Source: DRGT01 sp022567895
GTDB lineage: Archaea; Thermoproteota; Nitrososphaeria; Nitrososphaerales; Nitrosopumilaceae
DNA: 64,000 nucleotides
Assembly: GCA_022567895.1 (NCBI GenBank)
Contig: JADFGC010000001.1
Span: forward strand, 1 to 64,000
Direction: 5' to 3'
Translations under genes and position numbers: made by a program
In this document: positions 45,778 through 54,547 of the stretch, piece after piece
How the letters are laid out: every line of letters begins with the position of its first letter
Numbering within the stretch: position 1 is the first letter of the stretch
The notes under the pieces: model-generated
Seen by the model: only the letters and a program-made list of their open reading frames with translations
The model's database searches: none
Told to the model about the DNA's origin: nothing

Positions 45778-46502
45778 AAGTCATTGAGATAAATGATCTT
45801 ACAGTACAATATCCTGGAGTTAAAGCACTTGACAATGTTAGTTTTTTAATAAATGAAGGCGATTTTCTAGGCATAATTGGACCAAACGGTGCTGGAAAAT
45901 CTACTTTATTCTCCTGTATGCTAGGAATTTTAACAAATTACAAAGGTACGATAAAGTTCTTTGGTGAAGACATTCGTAAATCACGAAAATATCTAAAACA
46001 AATTGGATACGTACCACAAAAGCCTGTTTTTGAGAAAAACTTTCCAGCAACTGTAAAAGATGTTGTTAAAATGGCATGGACAAACCATTCTGATAAAGAA
46101 ACAATCGATCAAGTTCTACAACAGGTTTGGATGCATGAGCTTGGAGATAGAAGAATTGGTGAATTATCTGGCGGACAACAACAACGAATTTTTATTGCAA
46201 AAGCTCTTGTAAACAAACCAAAAATTTTGATTCTTGATGAGCCAGTTACTGGAGTTGATGTTCAAAGCAGTGAAATTTTCTATAGCATTTTACGAGAACT
46301 AAATGAAAAGCAAAAGATTACAATAATTTGGTCATCACACGACATGGATGCTATCAACAGACTTGTAAACAAAGTTGCATGTTTGAATAGAACATTATTC
46401 TTCCATGGAAAATCACATGAATTCTTTGAGAATGAAGAACTTGTAAAGCAATATTCTGAGGCATCAATGCAGCAACATATGCATCATCACGAGACACATT
46501 GA
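45774..46502 (+). CDS. metal ABC transporter ATP-binding protein with a His-rich tail
   Basis: 242 residues from TTG at 45774. Walker A GPNGAGKST, Q-loop YVPQKPVFEKNFPATVKDVV, signature LSGGQQQRIFIAKAL, Walker B ILILDEPVTGVD and switch WSSHDMD are all normal for the Zn/Mn importer family. The C-terminus MQQHMHHHETH is histidine-rich and could bind the imported metal. It overlaps the substrate-binding gene and the permease gene by 4 bp each. Confidence 0.94.
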   Translation: MKVIEINDLTVQYPGVKALDNVSFLINEGDFLGIIGPNGAGKSTLFSCMLGILTNYKGTIKFFGEDIRKSRKYLKQIGYVPQKPVFEKNFPATVKDVVKMAWTNHSDKETIDQVLQQVWMHELGDRRIGELSGGQQQRIFIAKALVNKPKILILDEPVTGVDVQSSEIFYSILRELNEKQKITIIWSSHDMDAINRLVNKVACLNRTLFFHGKSHEFFENEELVKQYSEASMQQHMHHHETH

Positions 46503-47311
46503 GTTTTGAAATCTTAACTTACGGATTTATGCAAAGAGCAATCATTTCAGGAATAGCAATTGCTATACTTTGTTCTGTTGTTGGACTGTTTTTGGTTCTA
46601 AGACGTTATTCTTTATTTGGTGATGCAATTGCTCATTCTTCATTTGGAGGAATTGCATTAGGATTGATGGCAGGAATTTATCCATTATGGACTGCATATG
46701 CAGTTTCACTTGGCAGTGCCCTTATAATCACTAGAATTAGAAATAGATTCAAAATTTCAGGAGATGCCTCTGTTGCTATTTTACTTTCATCTGGAATTGC
46801 AATTGGACTAGTTTTGATTAGTCTTTCTGATGGTTTTACAATTGATATTTTCAGTTTCTTGTTTGGAAGCATACTTTTGGTAAGCATCGAAGATACTATT
46901 CTGATTCTTAGCCTTACAGGCATAATTCTAGTCGTAATTTTGCTTCTTTATCGACAACTAGTCTATTCTACATTCAATGAAGAGCAAGCCAAAGTTAGTG
47001 GAATTCCAGTTGAAAAAATAAACTATCTGATTGTTTTTCTTGCAGGAATTACTGTTGTAACTTCAATTCAACTAGTTGGCATATTGTTAATTTCCGCACT
47101 TTTTGTTATACCAAATGTTACTGCAATAATGTATGGAAGAGGATTCAAACAAACTGCTTTACTTTCAATTTGCTTTGCGGTATTTTCAGTTGTTGCAGGA
47201 ATTTTCGTTTCATATGTTTTTGATATTACACCCGCAGGAACTATTGTTTTATTATCAATTAGCATTTTTGGTTTAACTATGGTCATGAAATCTATGAACA
47301 TTATTAAATAG
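46499..47311 (+). CDS. metal ABC transporter permease (ZnuB/MntB type)
   Basis: 270 residues from TTG at 46499 with eight to nine membrane helices. The coupling and family motifs GLFLVLRRYSLFGDAIAHSS and IALGLMAGIYPLWTAYAVSL, and FNEEQAKVSGIPVEKINYLI at the cytoplasmic loop, are typical. ITVVTSIQLVGILLISALFVIPNVTA is the hallmark fifth/sixth helix pair. It is the last gene of the importer operon. Confidence 0.94.
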   Translation: MSFEILTYGFMQRAIISGIAIAILCSVVGLFLVLRRYSLFGDAIAHSSFGGIALGLMAGIYPLWTAYAVSLGSALIITRIRNRFKISGDASVAILLSSGIAIGLVLISLSDGFTIDIFSFLFGSILLVSIEDTILILSLTGIILVVILLLYRQLVYSTFNEEQAKVSGIPVEKINYLIVFLAGITVVTSIQLVGILLISALFVIPNVTAIMYGRGFKQTALLSICFAVFSVVAGIFVSYVFDITPAGTIVLLSISIFGLTMVMKSMNIIK

Positions 47312-47379
47312 GACAACAAGATCCTGGCTATTCTGTTACAATAACAATCAAAGGAACCTCAAGCAGCGAACACATGTAA
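47311..47379 (+). pseudogene. possible gene remnant after the importer operon
   Basis: An open 22-codon stretch without a start codon encodes GQQDPGYSVTITIKGTSSSE then HM, stop. It reads like the last strands of a secreted beta protein. The upstream frame is closed two codons before. It may be the leftover end of a gene replaced by the importer, or chance. Confidence 0.25.
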
Positions 47380-47432
47380 TTTTCTAAACTATTTCTTCTT
47401 TTTACCATTTTTATTTAAATTTCATTCCAGTT

Positions 47433-48206
47433 TTGTTAAGCTATACATTGTCAGTTAAGGAATATTCTGTCTATCTTAATGACCTTCCTAGACATAGTCT
47501 TGGGATCGTTTTCTTATGGTTTGGTATTGACAAATTTATCATCCATGAATTTTATCTGACATGGTTTTCTGCAACAGAAAGGGTAAGAGTTATCCTTCCC
47601 TTTCAGGATCTTAGTTCTTCAATTTACGCTATAGGTACAATTGAACTAATATTTGCCGCATTATTATTTGCTGGAGTAAAGATACGTTGGATTTCTGTTG
47701 CTGTAATTCTTTTTCTGTTAGCCATTTTATTGACAGCACAGTATCCGTCTAGCTACCCTCAGGATATTGGTTTACTTGGTATAGCAGTATTATTGTTTTT
47801 AACTAATGGCGTGTGGAAGAAGGCAAAAACAGAGAAATTTTTGAAATTCTTATGGGTAGTACGATTCTCAATAGCTGCAGTTCTTTTTTTGTGGGCTGCC
47901 GACCAGATTATAAATATTGACAGACATGTGGGATGGCTTCAACTCTCCAGCCCTCTAAGCGAAAGTTTAGACGCAAATGAAGCAAATTCATTTTTAATAT
48001 CTATTTCTGTAATTGAGATTGTTTTAGGAGTCATGATAGTAATAGGTAAGACTCCTCTAACAAAGTATGCATTAGTGGCTGTGACAATATTTTTTGTCTT
48101 TGCTATTGTGTTATTAGAACCTCCATTAAATAATCACCAAACGATAGGTTTTGTACTTGTAACTGCATGGCTTGCATATATTGCATATAGTAAAAATAAA
48201 GTTTAG
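47433..48206 (+). CDS. DoxX-like multi-pass membrane protein
   Basis: 257 residues from TTG at 47433 with about eight hydrophobic helices in two repeated halves. Each half begins with an Arg followed by a helix with a Phe/Leu-Trp-Asp-like motif (RHSLGIVFLWFGIDKFII and RFSIAAVLFLWAADQIINI), then a helix with an acidic residue (IELIFAALLFAGVKI, VIEIVLGVMIVIG). This two-fold pattern is typical of DoxX/SURF4-like proteins, which are often near oxidoreductases. The function in this organism is not known. Confidence 0.75.
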   Translation: MLSYTLSVKEYSVYLNDLPRHSLGIVFLWFGIDKFIIHEFYLTWFSATERVRVILPFQDLSSSIYAIGTIELIFAALLFAGVKIRWISVAVILFLLAILLTAQYPSSYPQDIGLLGIAVLLFLTNGVWKKAKTEKFLKFLWVVRFSIAAVLFLWAADQIINIDRHVGWLQLSSPLSESLDANEANSFLISISVIEIVLGVMIVIGKTPLTKYALVAVTIFFVFAIVLLEPPLNNHQTIGFVLVTAWLAYIAYSKNKV

Positions 48207-48265
48207 AAAATTTACTACAGAATCAAAATTCTAACACAGTATTTTTTGTTGAAAAAAATAAAAGT

Positions 48266-49177
48266 TTAGAGTTTTGGTATAACTCTTGACTTTGTAGTTA
48301 ATACTATTGCGCTGACAATTGCTATTGCAAATGCTACCATGACAATTGGACCAAATTCAGGAACAACTTGGATGTTAAAGTCATCTGTAAGTGGAGTCGG
48401 TAAAGGATTGAATTCGATTCCAACTATTTGTGCAGTTACTTGGTAGTTACCGTTGTCCATAAAGACTGGTCCTGATATCATGTATGCTTTAGTTTCACTA
48501 CTCCCGACCTCTTCAGCTTCCGTTCTGGTAAATGATCCTTCAGAAGGTGTTATTTGGAGTTCTAGATTGCCGTCATGATCATGGAACTGTTCACTCCATA
48601 GCTCACTGCCATCTTTTGATATCATGACTTTATAGTCTAGATGATCAATTACCATACTTGTCATTTCAGTTCCTTTAAGCTCATCTGATTTTGCAGTGAA
48701 TGAGAGAGTAACCATGTCATTTACTGTGTTGTCAAATGGTAACATAGGATCTATATCCAGACCTAAGTATGCACCACTCATCATAGCTTCTTCCATTGCC
48801 TCTCCAACAATTACAAATCCTGCCATCCATGGGTGAACCATACAGAAGTATTCGTATGTACCAGCTTCCTCAAATGTAAATGAGAATGAACTACCGGCTA
48901 AAACCAGACTGCTGTCAAAAACACCAGAAGGTCCATCTACAGCATTACCACCTGTTGCTGTATGAGCAGCAGTGTCGTCATTTACCCATGTTACGGTATC
49001 ACCTACGTTAATGCTAACTTCATACGGAAGGAAACATTCGTTGGTGTCATCACATCCTGGAACAGATGCGCCTGGTGCGTTCTCCACTATCACCTCAGCT
49101 GCAAAAGCAGTTGGTACGGTTAATCCACCTACGATAGCAAAAAGTACGAAGAATGAGCCCAATGCTATTGCTTTCAT
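48266..49177 (-). CDS. plastocyanin-like copper protein with PEFG-CTERM sorting signal
   Basis: 303 residues. Signal peptide (MKAIALGSFFVLFAIVGGLT, ending AFAAEV). The cupredoxin domain spans residues about 25-125 with type 1 copper ligands His (DDTAAHTATGG), then Cys, His, Met in YFCMVHPWMAGF. A second beta domain (about 135-265) follows, then the C-terminal signal VVPEFGPIVMVAFAIAIVSA and a basic end KSRVIPKL, the PEFG-CTERM arrangement recognised by archaeosortases. Ammonia-oxidising archaea depend on many such copper electron carriers. A surface-tethered electron carrier is likely. Confidence 0.93.
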   Translation of the reverse strand: MKAIALGSFFVLFAIVGGLTVPTAFAAEVIVENAPGASVPGCDDTNECFLPYEVSINVGDTVTWVNDDTAAHTATGGNAVDGPSGVFDSSLVLAGSSFSFTFEEAGTYEYFCMVHPWMAGFVIVGEAMEEAMMSGAYLGLDIDPMLPFDNTVNDMVTLSFTAKSDELKGTEMTSMVIDHLDYKVMISKDGSELWSEQFHDHDGNLELQITPSEGSFTRTEAEEVGSSETKAYMISGPVFMDNGNYQVTAQIVGIEFNPLPTPLTDDFNIQVVPEFGPIVMVAFAIAIVSAIVLTTKSRVIPKL

Positions 49178-49368
49178 TGGTAATGAATCATGATGGGGTA
49201 CATAAAAACCTCTCTTGAATTTTTAATCCAAGTTCTAATATTAATACAAAAAATTTCAAAACTCTGTGTTTTTGAATTGACATTGCGTCATTTGAGTTTC
49301 AATTTTAACTTCAGATTTGATAATTCCATCGTATACTTAAATAAGGAAATTCAACCAATGATAAATGA

Positions 49369-51039
49369 TTGTTGTATAAATTACTATTATTCTTGACATT
49401 AGTTGGAATTTTTTCTATTCCCATCTCTGTTGACGAAGTATTTGGTCATGGTGGAGGAGGAGATGTAGCCCCACCTGTAAGCTTTCAAGGTAAAGATGTC
49501 ACTGTTAGTACAACGTTTAGTCCAGCCGATATAACGGTAGGCGAAGTCGATAAAGCAACTATTTCCCTGAGGTTTTTTGATGCAACACTAGATGAAAATA
49601 TCAACGACGTGACATACCAAATTGAACTTTGGAGAGGTGAAGATCTACTTGCAAGAAACATATTCTTTGATGTAGATGGCGAATTAAACATTGACATCAA
49701 GCCAATTTCTGATTGTTCAGAAAAACTATTATGGAAATGTACAAAATATTATGGCGAAATACATCCTATAGCTGGTGGACTTTATACGTTTGGTGCAAGC
49801 AATCCTCAAATTAAAGGTCCAATTTTTGTCAATGGTGGATTATATTACCTTAAAGTAGACATCATTGGTGCTACTAGTCCACAAACACTTTTGGCCGACC
49901 CATTATTCTTTGAGCTCTTTGTAAGTATAGCAGAAGAATTTGATTTCAAAATTCCAACAGCGCAAGCTGAACCGATTCCAGTTGTAATAAAAACATATTA
50001 CGATGATGTATCAAACTTTCAATTCGAAAATTCTGATAATTCAATTTCATTTGATATGCCTTTCAATTGGGATCCAAATTATATTTCGCAAGTTCAGGTA
50101 GTTCATGAAGAAATCAAAGTTCCAAAAAGCTTTTCTCCATACAAAGAAGGGAGTACATTCAACGGATTTGTTGATGGAGTTCAGGTAGACAGTAGAGTCA
50201 TAATAATAGATCCATTTTCAGATCAAAATAATAATATTGTTCACTTTATGGTTTCACAAAAAGAATTAAAACGAATCAACGACGTGTTGGGCCCAAGTCA
50301 TTATGACAAGACAACTATGCTTTTCAAACTAGTACCACAAGGAGAACTTCAAAAAAAATCCATCGAGATTAAATTCGATTCAGGCGCAATTGTAAAAATT
50401 GCATGGGATAGCAGTTTAGGTGCAGGAGATGAAATTCCATTCGAATTTACATTCTTTAATGAAAATGGGAATCTATTGAAGGATATCCGTTATGGATACA
50501 GCGTCATTGACGAGAGTGACATTGAACTCATTACAAACGTGGGAAATGATCCTACCAACCCCGGTATAATGGCGATGGAGGGAATCGACACTCAGAAAAT
50601 AACTCTACCCTCTAAGGATCTTTATAGAATGAAAGTATTGATTCTTGGACAAGGCATCAGTAATGTTATGACCTATGCAGGAATTGGTTCAGGAATTATT
50701 GAAGTAGGACCTGGTGTTCCATCATCTCTACCACCAACTCCAAAACCTGAAACACCAACGCTACCTAGTGTTAAAGTACCAAGTTGGATTCAAACGACTG
50801 CAGGATTTTGGGTAGATGGATTTTCATCTGATGGTGAATTTGTTAACGCAATAGAATTTCTAATTAATGAAAGAGTAATTGTAATTCCTCCAACTGTATC
50901 TGATGGAGAGACAGCAGCTGAAATTCCTTCATGGATTAAAACTACTACAGGGTATTGGGTAGATGGATTTACTTCTGATAAAGAATTTGTAACCGCAATT
51001 CAGTGGTTGATCGAAAATGATATTATGAGGATTACCTAG
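49369..51039 (+). CDS. large secreted protein with two C-terminal Trp-rich repeats
   Basis: 556 residues, starting TTG at 49369; a TTG in the next codon is also possible. Signal peptide MLYKLLLFLTLVGIFSIPIS. The body is beta-rich with no membrane helix. Two C-terminal units of about 45 residues, beginning VPSWIQTTAGFWVDGFSSDG and IPSWIKTTTGYWVDGFTSDK and each ending in AIEFLINERVIVI or AIQWLIENDIMRI, are a repeat common in thaumarchaeal surface and peptidase-like proteins. The same repeat ends the protein at 53250. A roughly 35-residue Ile-Pro-x-Trp-Ile unit usually mediates cell-surface attachment, but this role is inferred. N-terminal HGGGG after the signal could bind metal. Confidence 0.75.
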   Translation: MLYKLLLFLTLVGIFSIPISVDEVFGHGGGGDVAPPVSFQGKDVTVSTTFSPADITVGEVDKATISLRFFDATLDENINDVTYQIELWRGEDLLARNIFFDVDGELNIDIKPISDCSEKLLWKCTKYYGEIHPIAGGLYTFGASNPQIKGPIFVNGGLYYLKVDIIGATSPQTLLADPLFFELFVSIAEEFDFKIPTAQAEPIPVVIKTYYDDVSNFQFENSDNSISFDMPFNWDPNYISQVQVVHEEIKVPKSFSPYKEGSTFNGFVDGVQVDSRVIIIDPFSDQNNNIVHFMVSQKELKRINDVLGPSHYDKTTMLFKLVPQGELQKKSIEIKFDSGAIVKIAWDSSLGAGDEIPFEFTFFNENGNLLKDIRYGYSVIDESDIELITNVGNDPTNPGIMAMEGIDTQKITLPSKDLYRMKVLILGQGISNVMTYAGIGSGIIEVGPGVPSSLPPTPKPETPTLPSVKVPSWIQTTAGFWVDGFSSDGEFVNAIEFLINERVIVIPPTVSDGETAAEIPSWIKTTTGYWVDGFTSDKEFVTAIQWLIENDIMRIT

Positions 51040-51050
51040 GAGTTTGTAAA

Positions 51051-51257
51051 ATGAGAGACATTAACGATATCATGCCAAAAATTCCAAACATGAAGTGGGG
51101 TGCTTTGATGAACAAATCACCAACTGATAAAAAGATAGATCACATGAACAAAATTTTTCCTCCAAATGGAAAATGGCATACAGTATTTGAGGAAAAAGAT
51201 CAGATCCATATTGATGGAAAAAGAATCTGGAAAAAAGATCCAAAGTCATGGACATAA
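51051..51257 (+). CDS. small conserved hypothetical protein
   Basis: 68 residues, starting MRDINDIMPKIPNMKWGALM, with MNKIFPPNGKWHTVFEEKDQ and IWKKDPKSWT. It is basic and Trp-rich, without signal or membrane segment. It starts 11 bp after the surface protein, so the two are probably co-transcribed. Not recognised. Confidence 0.55.
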   Translation: MRDINDIMPKIPNMKWGALMNKSPTDKKIDHMNKIFPPNGKWHTVFEEKDQIHIDGKRIWKKDPKSWT

Positions 51258-51312
51258 ACAAATTCCTTGATAAAAATATTATTATACAAATCTACAGCAA
51301 GCTTTTCAATTA

Positions 51313-52080
51313 ATGTTTCCTTTACGAGATGAAAATCCACATCCTCCAGGCTTTAAGCCAATACTAACAATTCTTCTAATCATAATCAATGTAGCAGTAT
51401 TTCTCTACGAAGTAGCATTTACTGGACAATTTTGGGAGTTTAGCAATGAAAGAGCAGCAGAGTTATTTTTTGATTGGGGAGCTGTACCAACTTGCATAAC
51501 TGGTTCTTCATCATTTATCTCGTTAGGTGGAGGACAACAATACCCATGTCCTGACATGCCATATGTTTCTCTAATCAGTTCAATGTTTCTTCATGGAGGT
51601 TTATTGCATCTTGGAGGAAACATGTGGTTTTTGTGGATTTTTGGTGACAACATTGAGCTAAAGTTTGGACGAGTTAAGTTTCTTGGAGTTTACTTGCTTT
51701 GGGGAATAGTTGCAGGACTTGCACACGTCTATTTTGATCCTGCTAGCTCAATTCCTGCAGTTGGTGCATCTGGCGCAATTTCAGGAGTTTTAGGTGCTTA
51801 TCTTGCTCTATTTCCAAAAGCACGAATCATGACATTCATGATGTTAGGATTCTTTTGGAGAATGATGCACATTCAAGCAAGATGGTTCTTGCCATTTTGG
51901 TTGGTGTTTCAAAACATTCTTCCATTCTTTATTGGCGGTTTTGGTATTGCAGGTGGAGGAGTTGCATACATGGCACACATTGGAGGATTTGTAATTGGTC
52001 TTGCGTTTGGCTACATGTACAAAAAAACTCATAGCTCAGATTTTACTTATGGAACAAGATACGGATGGAGAGGAGACTAG
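51313..52080 (+). CDS. rhomboid-family intramembrane serine protease
   Basis: 255 residues with six to seven membrane helices. The catalytic Ser is in VGASGAISGVLGAYLALFPK (GxSGA), the His in YMAHIGGFVIGLAFGYMY, and the oxyanion/structural motif HLGGNMWFLWIFGDNIELKFG with the usual His and Asn is present. The segment FFIGGFG plus the helix-3 LLHLGGNMWFLWIF phrase fits the archaeal/bacterial family well. The catalytic dyad is intact, so it should cleave substrates within the membrane. Its stop overlaps that of the convergent ferritin gene by 4 bp. Confidence 0.95.
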   Translation: MFPLRDENPHPPGFKPILTILLIIINVAVFLYEVAFTGQFWEFSNERAAELFFDWGAVPTCITGSSSFISLGGGQQYPCPDMPYVSLISSMFLHGGLLHLGGNMWFLWIFGDNIELKFGRVKFLGVYLLWGIVAGLAHVYFDPASSIPAVGASGAISGVLGAYLALFPKARIMTFMMLGFFWRMMHIQARWFLPFWLVFQNILPFFIGGFGIAGGGVAYMAHIGGFVIGLAFGYMYKKTHSSDFTYGTRYGWRGD

Positions 52081-52589
52081 TTCGCAGCTGGAGCTTCAGC
52101 ACCCATACTAGCTAATGATTTGTCAATCTCATTAATTGCTAGTTTGTCTCTGCCAATCAGATTAAACTTTTGTAGAATGGTTTCAAATTTTGTTTCTTCA
52201 TGGACTTGTTCTTTTACAAACCATTGAAGAAAATCAAATGAGCTGTGATCTTTTTCTTTTTGTGCAATTTCAACCATTTTATGAATTGATTTTGTAACAG
52301 CTTGTTCGTTTTTTAGAGCAATTTTAAAGAGAGATTCAAAAGATTGGAAAGATTTTGGTGGTGGTTTAATTGCTGGAATTATTGCTTCAACACCTAGTCC
52401 GTTTAAGAAATGAACAATTTTCAACATGTGTTGTCTTTCTTCATCTGCTTGTAAAGAGAAGAAATTTGCAGCTCCCTCATATCCAGTAATTTCAGCCCAC
52501 GATGCCATAGACAAATAGTAATTTGATGCAAAACCTTCCAAAGTAATTTGATCATTCAATAATTTTTTCATTCGTTGGGAGATTTTCAT
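52077..52589 (-). CDS. ferritin (FtnA-like)
   Basis: 170 residues, a normal ferritin length. The ferroxidase residues are readable: Glu in QITLEGFASNYYLSMASW, Glu-Glu-x-x-His in ADEERQHMLKIVHFL, Glu in ALKNEQAVTKSIHKM and the late Glu-Gln-x-x-Glu-Glu in FVKEQVHEETKFETILQKF. The four-helix bundle should oxidise and store iron in a 24-mer shell. It is convergent with the rhomboid gene and adjacent to other metal-related genes. Confidence 0.95.
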   Translation of the reverse strand: MKISQRMKKLLNDQITLEGFASNYYLSMASWAEITGYEGAANFFSLQADEERQHMLKIVHFLNGLGVEAIIPAIKPPPKSFQSFESLFKIALKNEQAVTKSIHKMVEIAQKEKDHSSFDFLQWFVKEQVHEETKFETILQKFNLIGRDKLAINEIDKSLASMGAEAPAAN

Positions 52590-52627
52590 CTTGAAACCAT
52601 TGTTTATTACTTAATTAAATATGCTTC

Positions 52628-52813
52628 TCAATTTACATGTGGGAGCTTTTCTAACTCCTTCTCAAAACTATCTTTAAAACAATCCAAATGAGTTTGCTCG
52701 TCTGTATCATAATTACATTTATTGCAACTATATTGAATTGGTTTGTCACAAAATGAACAAGACTTTGTTATCTCTAGATCATTACCACATTTTCTACATG
52801 ATTCGTTTCTCAT
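52628..52813 (-). CDS. small zinc-binding protein
   Basis: 61 residues with eight Cys: SCRKCGNDL, SCSFCDKPI, SCNKCNYD and a final HLDCF. The pairs suggest two zinc ribbons. The C-terminal helix is acidic (FKDSFEKELEKLPHVN). It is possibly a small metal-binding or nucleic acid-binding protein. It precedes ferritin on the same strand with a 38-bp gap. Confidence 0.65.
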   Translation of the reverse strand: MRNESCRKCGNDLEITKSCSFCDKPIQYSCNKCNYDTDEQTHLDCFKDSFEKELEKLPHVN

Positions 52814-52943
52814 GAAAAATAATCGTGAAAATTATTCTTTTAAACCCTATGAAAATTAGACTAGTCTAATTAGTTTGCACTAATTTTTGCAGCGTAATAT
52901 TCTATCTTTAAAGAATAAATCATGCAATAGCTTGTAACAATTC

Positions 52944-53120
52944 ATGCCATTAGTTACAGTCTCAATGTATCCAGGACGGACACAAGAACAAAAAAATGAG
53001 TTTGCAAAAGCAATCACAAAGTCAGCTGTTGAAATTCTAAAGACAAAAGAACAACACGTTATAGTTGTTTTCGAGGACAATCCCAAAGAAAACTGGTTCG
53101 TAGCGGGAAATCAACTATAA
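52944..53120 (+). CDS. 4-oxalocrotonate tautomerase family protein
   Basis: 58 residues from ATG at 52944: MPLVTVSMYPGRTQEQKNEF, AKAITKSAVEILKTKEQHVI, VVFEDNPKENWFVAGNQL. Pro-1 (after Met removal) is the catalytic base, and the length, strand-helix-strand pattern and VVFEDNPKENW end match the tautomerase family. The typical Arg at position 11 aligns with GRTQEQK. It would act on a small enol or keto acid as a hexamer or trimer; substrate unknown. Gap to the next gene about 130 bp. Confidence 0.85.
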   Translation: MPLVTVSMYPGRTQEQKNEFAKAITKSAVEILKTKEQHVIVVFEDNPKENWFVAGNQL

Positions 53121-53249
53121 ACCATCTTTTTATTTTGTATCAAAAAGTATAATCTAACAGAACTTTTTGACATTATATTGTTAGTTAGTTTTTGTTTAAT
53201 TTTTTGGTTATTATATTATCAGTATTCTGTTAACAGTTCGTATCAAATG
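53121..53249. other. 129-bp AT-rich gap
   Basis: T-rich sequence follows the tautomerase stop (53130-53140 and 53185-53210), consistent with termination for convergent genes. Nothing else is seen. Confidence 0.4.
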
Positions 53250-53927
53250 TTAAACTCGAATAATTCCATGATTGATTAACCATTCAAGAGCTGTTGCAAA
53301 CTCATCGTCTGAGGTTTTGCCGTTCACCCAAAACTCTGCATTCATCTTGATCCAAATTGGGATCTCTGCTGCAGCTTCTCCTTCGGGAGCCTCAGCATAT
53401 GGTATTGTAATTATTTCCTGTTGTACTAGATATTCAATTACCTGAACAAATCCCGAATCATCAATTTGATCAGATATCCAAAATTCAGCTACTTGTTTGA
53501 TCCAGCTTGGAATATTTGTTTTAGATTTAGGTGGCTCTGCTACTTGTGGTGGATTAATAGTTCCAATTGTAATGGTTGTCTGAGCTGTTTGCGATGCATC
53601 ACTGGCTGTTATTGTATAAGTTCCATGTTCTAATCCGTTGGGAACTATCCATGTAGTTGAAAAGTCTCCTGCACCAGTTTTGAAGGTAGAAACTTTGGTT
53701 ATTTCTTCTCCAGCTGAAGAAGTTATTTGAATAGAAATCGAATATGATTGAGCTCCTTGACCTCTTATAGTTACCATGTCTCCATAATTGTATGAAGACT
53801 TGTTAGTTGACACTGACATTGGTTCTTGTGTTTGCTGATGATATGGAGCAAATACAGGAGGTATCAATGAAATTCCAATTGCAACAAACAATGATACAAA
53901 GATGATACATACGATTGTTTTCTTCAT
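53250..53927 (-). CDS. secreted Ig-like protein with two C-terminal Trp-rich repeats
   Basis: 225 residues. Signal peptide MKKTIVCIIFVSLFVAIGIS ending PPVFAPY. An Ig/macroglobulin-like domain at about 35-120 (NKSSYNYGDMVTIRGQGAQS, FSTTWIVPNGLEHGTYTITA) is followed by two repeats: IPSWIKQVAEFWISDQIDDS with VIEYLVQQEIITI, and IPIWIKMNAEFWVNGKTSDD with ALEWLINHGIIRV. It has the same repeat as the protein at 49369 and the same spacing. This is a cell-surface protein; the substrate or ligand is unknown. Confidence 0.8.
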   Translation of the reverse strand: MKKTIVCIIFVSLFVAIGISLIPPVFAPYHQQTQEPMSVSTNKSSYNYGDMVTIRGQGAQSYSISIQITSSAGEEITKVSTFKTGAGDFSTTWIVPNGLEHGTYTITASDASQTAQTTITIGTINPPQVAEPPKSKTNIPSWIKQVAEFWISDQIDDSGFVQVIEYLVQQEIITIPYAEAPEGEAAAEIPIWIKMNAEFWVNGKTSDDEFATALEWLINHGIIRV

Positions 53928-54011
53928 GATTACATTAAGTGCCCGTTTTAGATAAATTCGATCTTGAATTAAAGAGGATTTTTCTGATTAACAGTTGGTA
54001 TCAAATGCTAA

Positions 54012-54458
54012 TCAAGGACTCATCATTTCTGAACCCATCATCTTCTTCATCATCTCCATCGACTCTTGATTTTCGGTCATGTGTCCCATCATTTGTAATC
54101 TTAAATCTGGGTCATTCATCATAACTGACATCATTTCCATCATAAAGTCATGATTTTCTCTCATGGCAGTGGACATCTCTTCGACGTGTTTTGGATCATG
54201 TACCATCCATTGGTTCATCTGTTCTGGATTTTTCGCCATGTAGTCCATCGCCTGATCATGGAACTGTTCATCTTGCATCATCGTTTCCATCCAATTTGCC
54301 ATCATCTTGGGATTTTGAGACATCATTTGATCAAAGATTTCTTGGTTTGCAAACTTCATAGTGCTAGGATTGTATGTGTTGGAAAATATAGCATAACTCA
54401 CACCAATTCCTACAAAAAATACCCCAATAACAATTCCGATCCAGATTTGTTGGTTCAA
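54012..54458 (-). CDS. methionine-rich membrane-anchored protein
   Basis: 148 residues. An N-terminal helix (IWIGIVIGVFFVGIGVSYAI) anchors a soluble domain with dense Met and acidic residues (FDQMMSQNPKMMANWMETMM, HDFMMEMMSVMMNDPDLRLQ, MMGHMTENQESMEMMKKMMG). Met-x-x-Met and Met-Met runs like these bind Cu(I) in CusF/CopK/PcoE-like proteins, so a copper-handling role is inferred from composition. No homologue is recognised. The Met content is far above that of neighbouring genes. Confidence 0.65.
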   Translation of the reverse strand: MNQQIWIGIVIGVFFVGIGVSYAIFSNTYNPSTMKFANQEIFDQMMSQNPKMMANWMETMMQDEQFHDQAMDYMAKNPEQMNQWMVHDPKHVEEMSTAMRENHDFMMEMMSVMMNDPDLRLQMMGHMTENQESMEMMKKMMGSEMMSP

Positions 54459-54547
54459 GAGTATTATTACAACATACTAAGAATTAAGAATGTTCTAGGG
54501 ATATTGATTTACATATAATTTTAAAGACTGGGCTCATCTAAAAAGAC

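Noticed and set aside
49190..49396. 68-residue plus-strand frame before the surface protein
   Set aside because: Unlikely composition, overlaps the start of the real signal peptide gene in another frame, and lies in an AT-rich upstream region.
52880..53086. Minus-strand frame opposite the tautomerase
   Set aside because: The plus strand encodes a complete tautomerase with catalytic Pro; the minus frame is Cys/Phe-rich noise.
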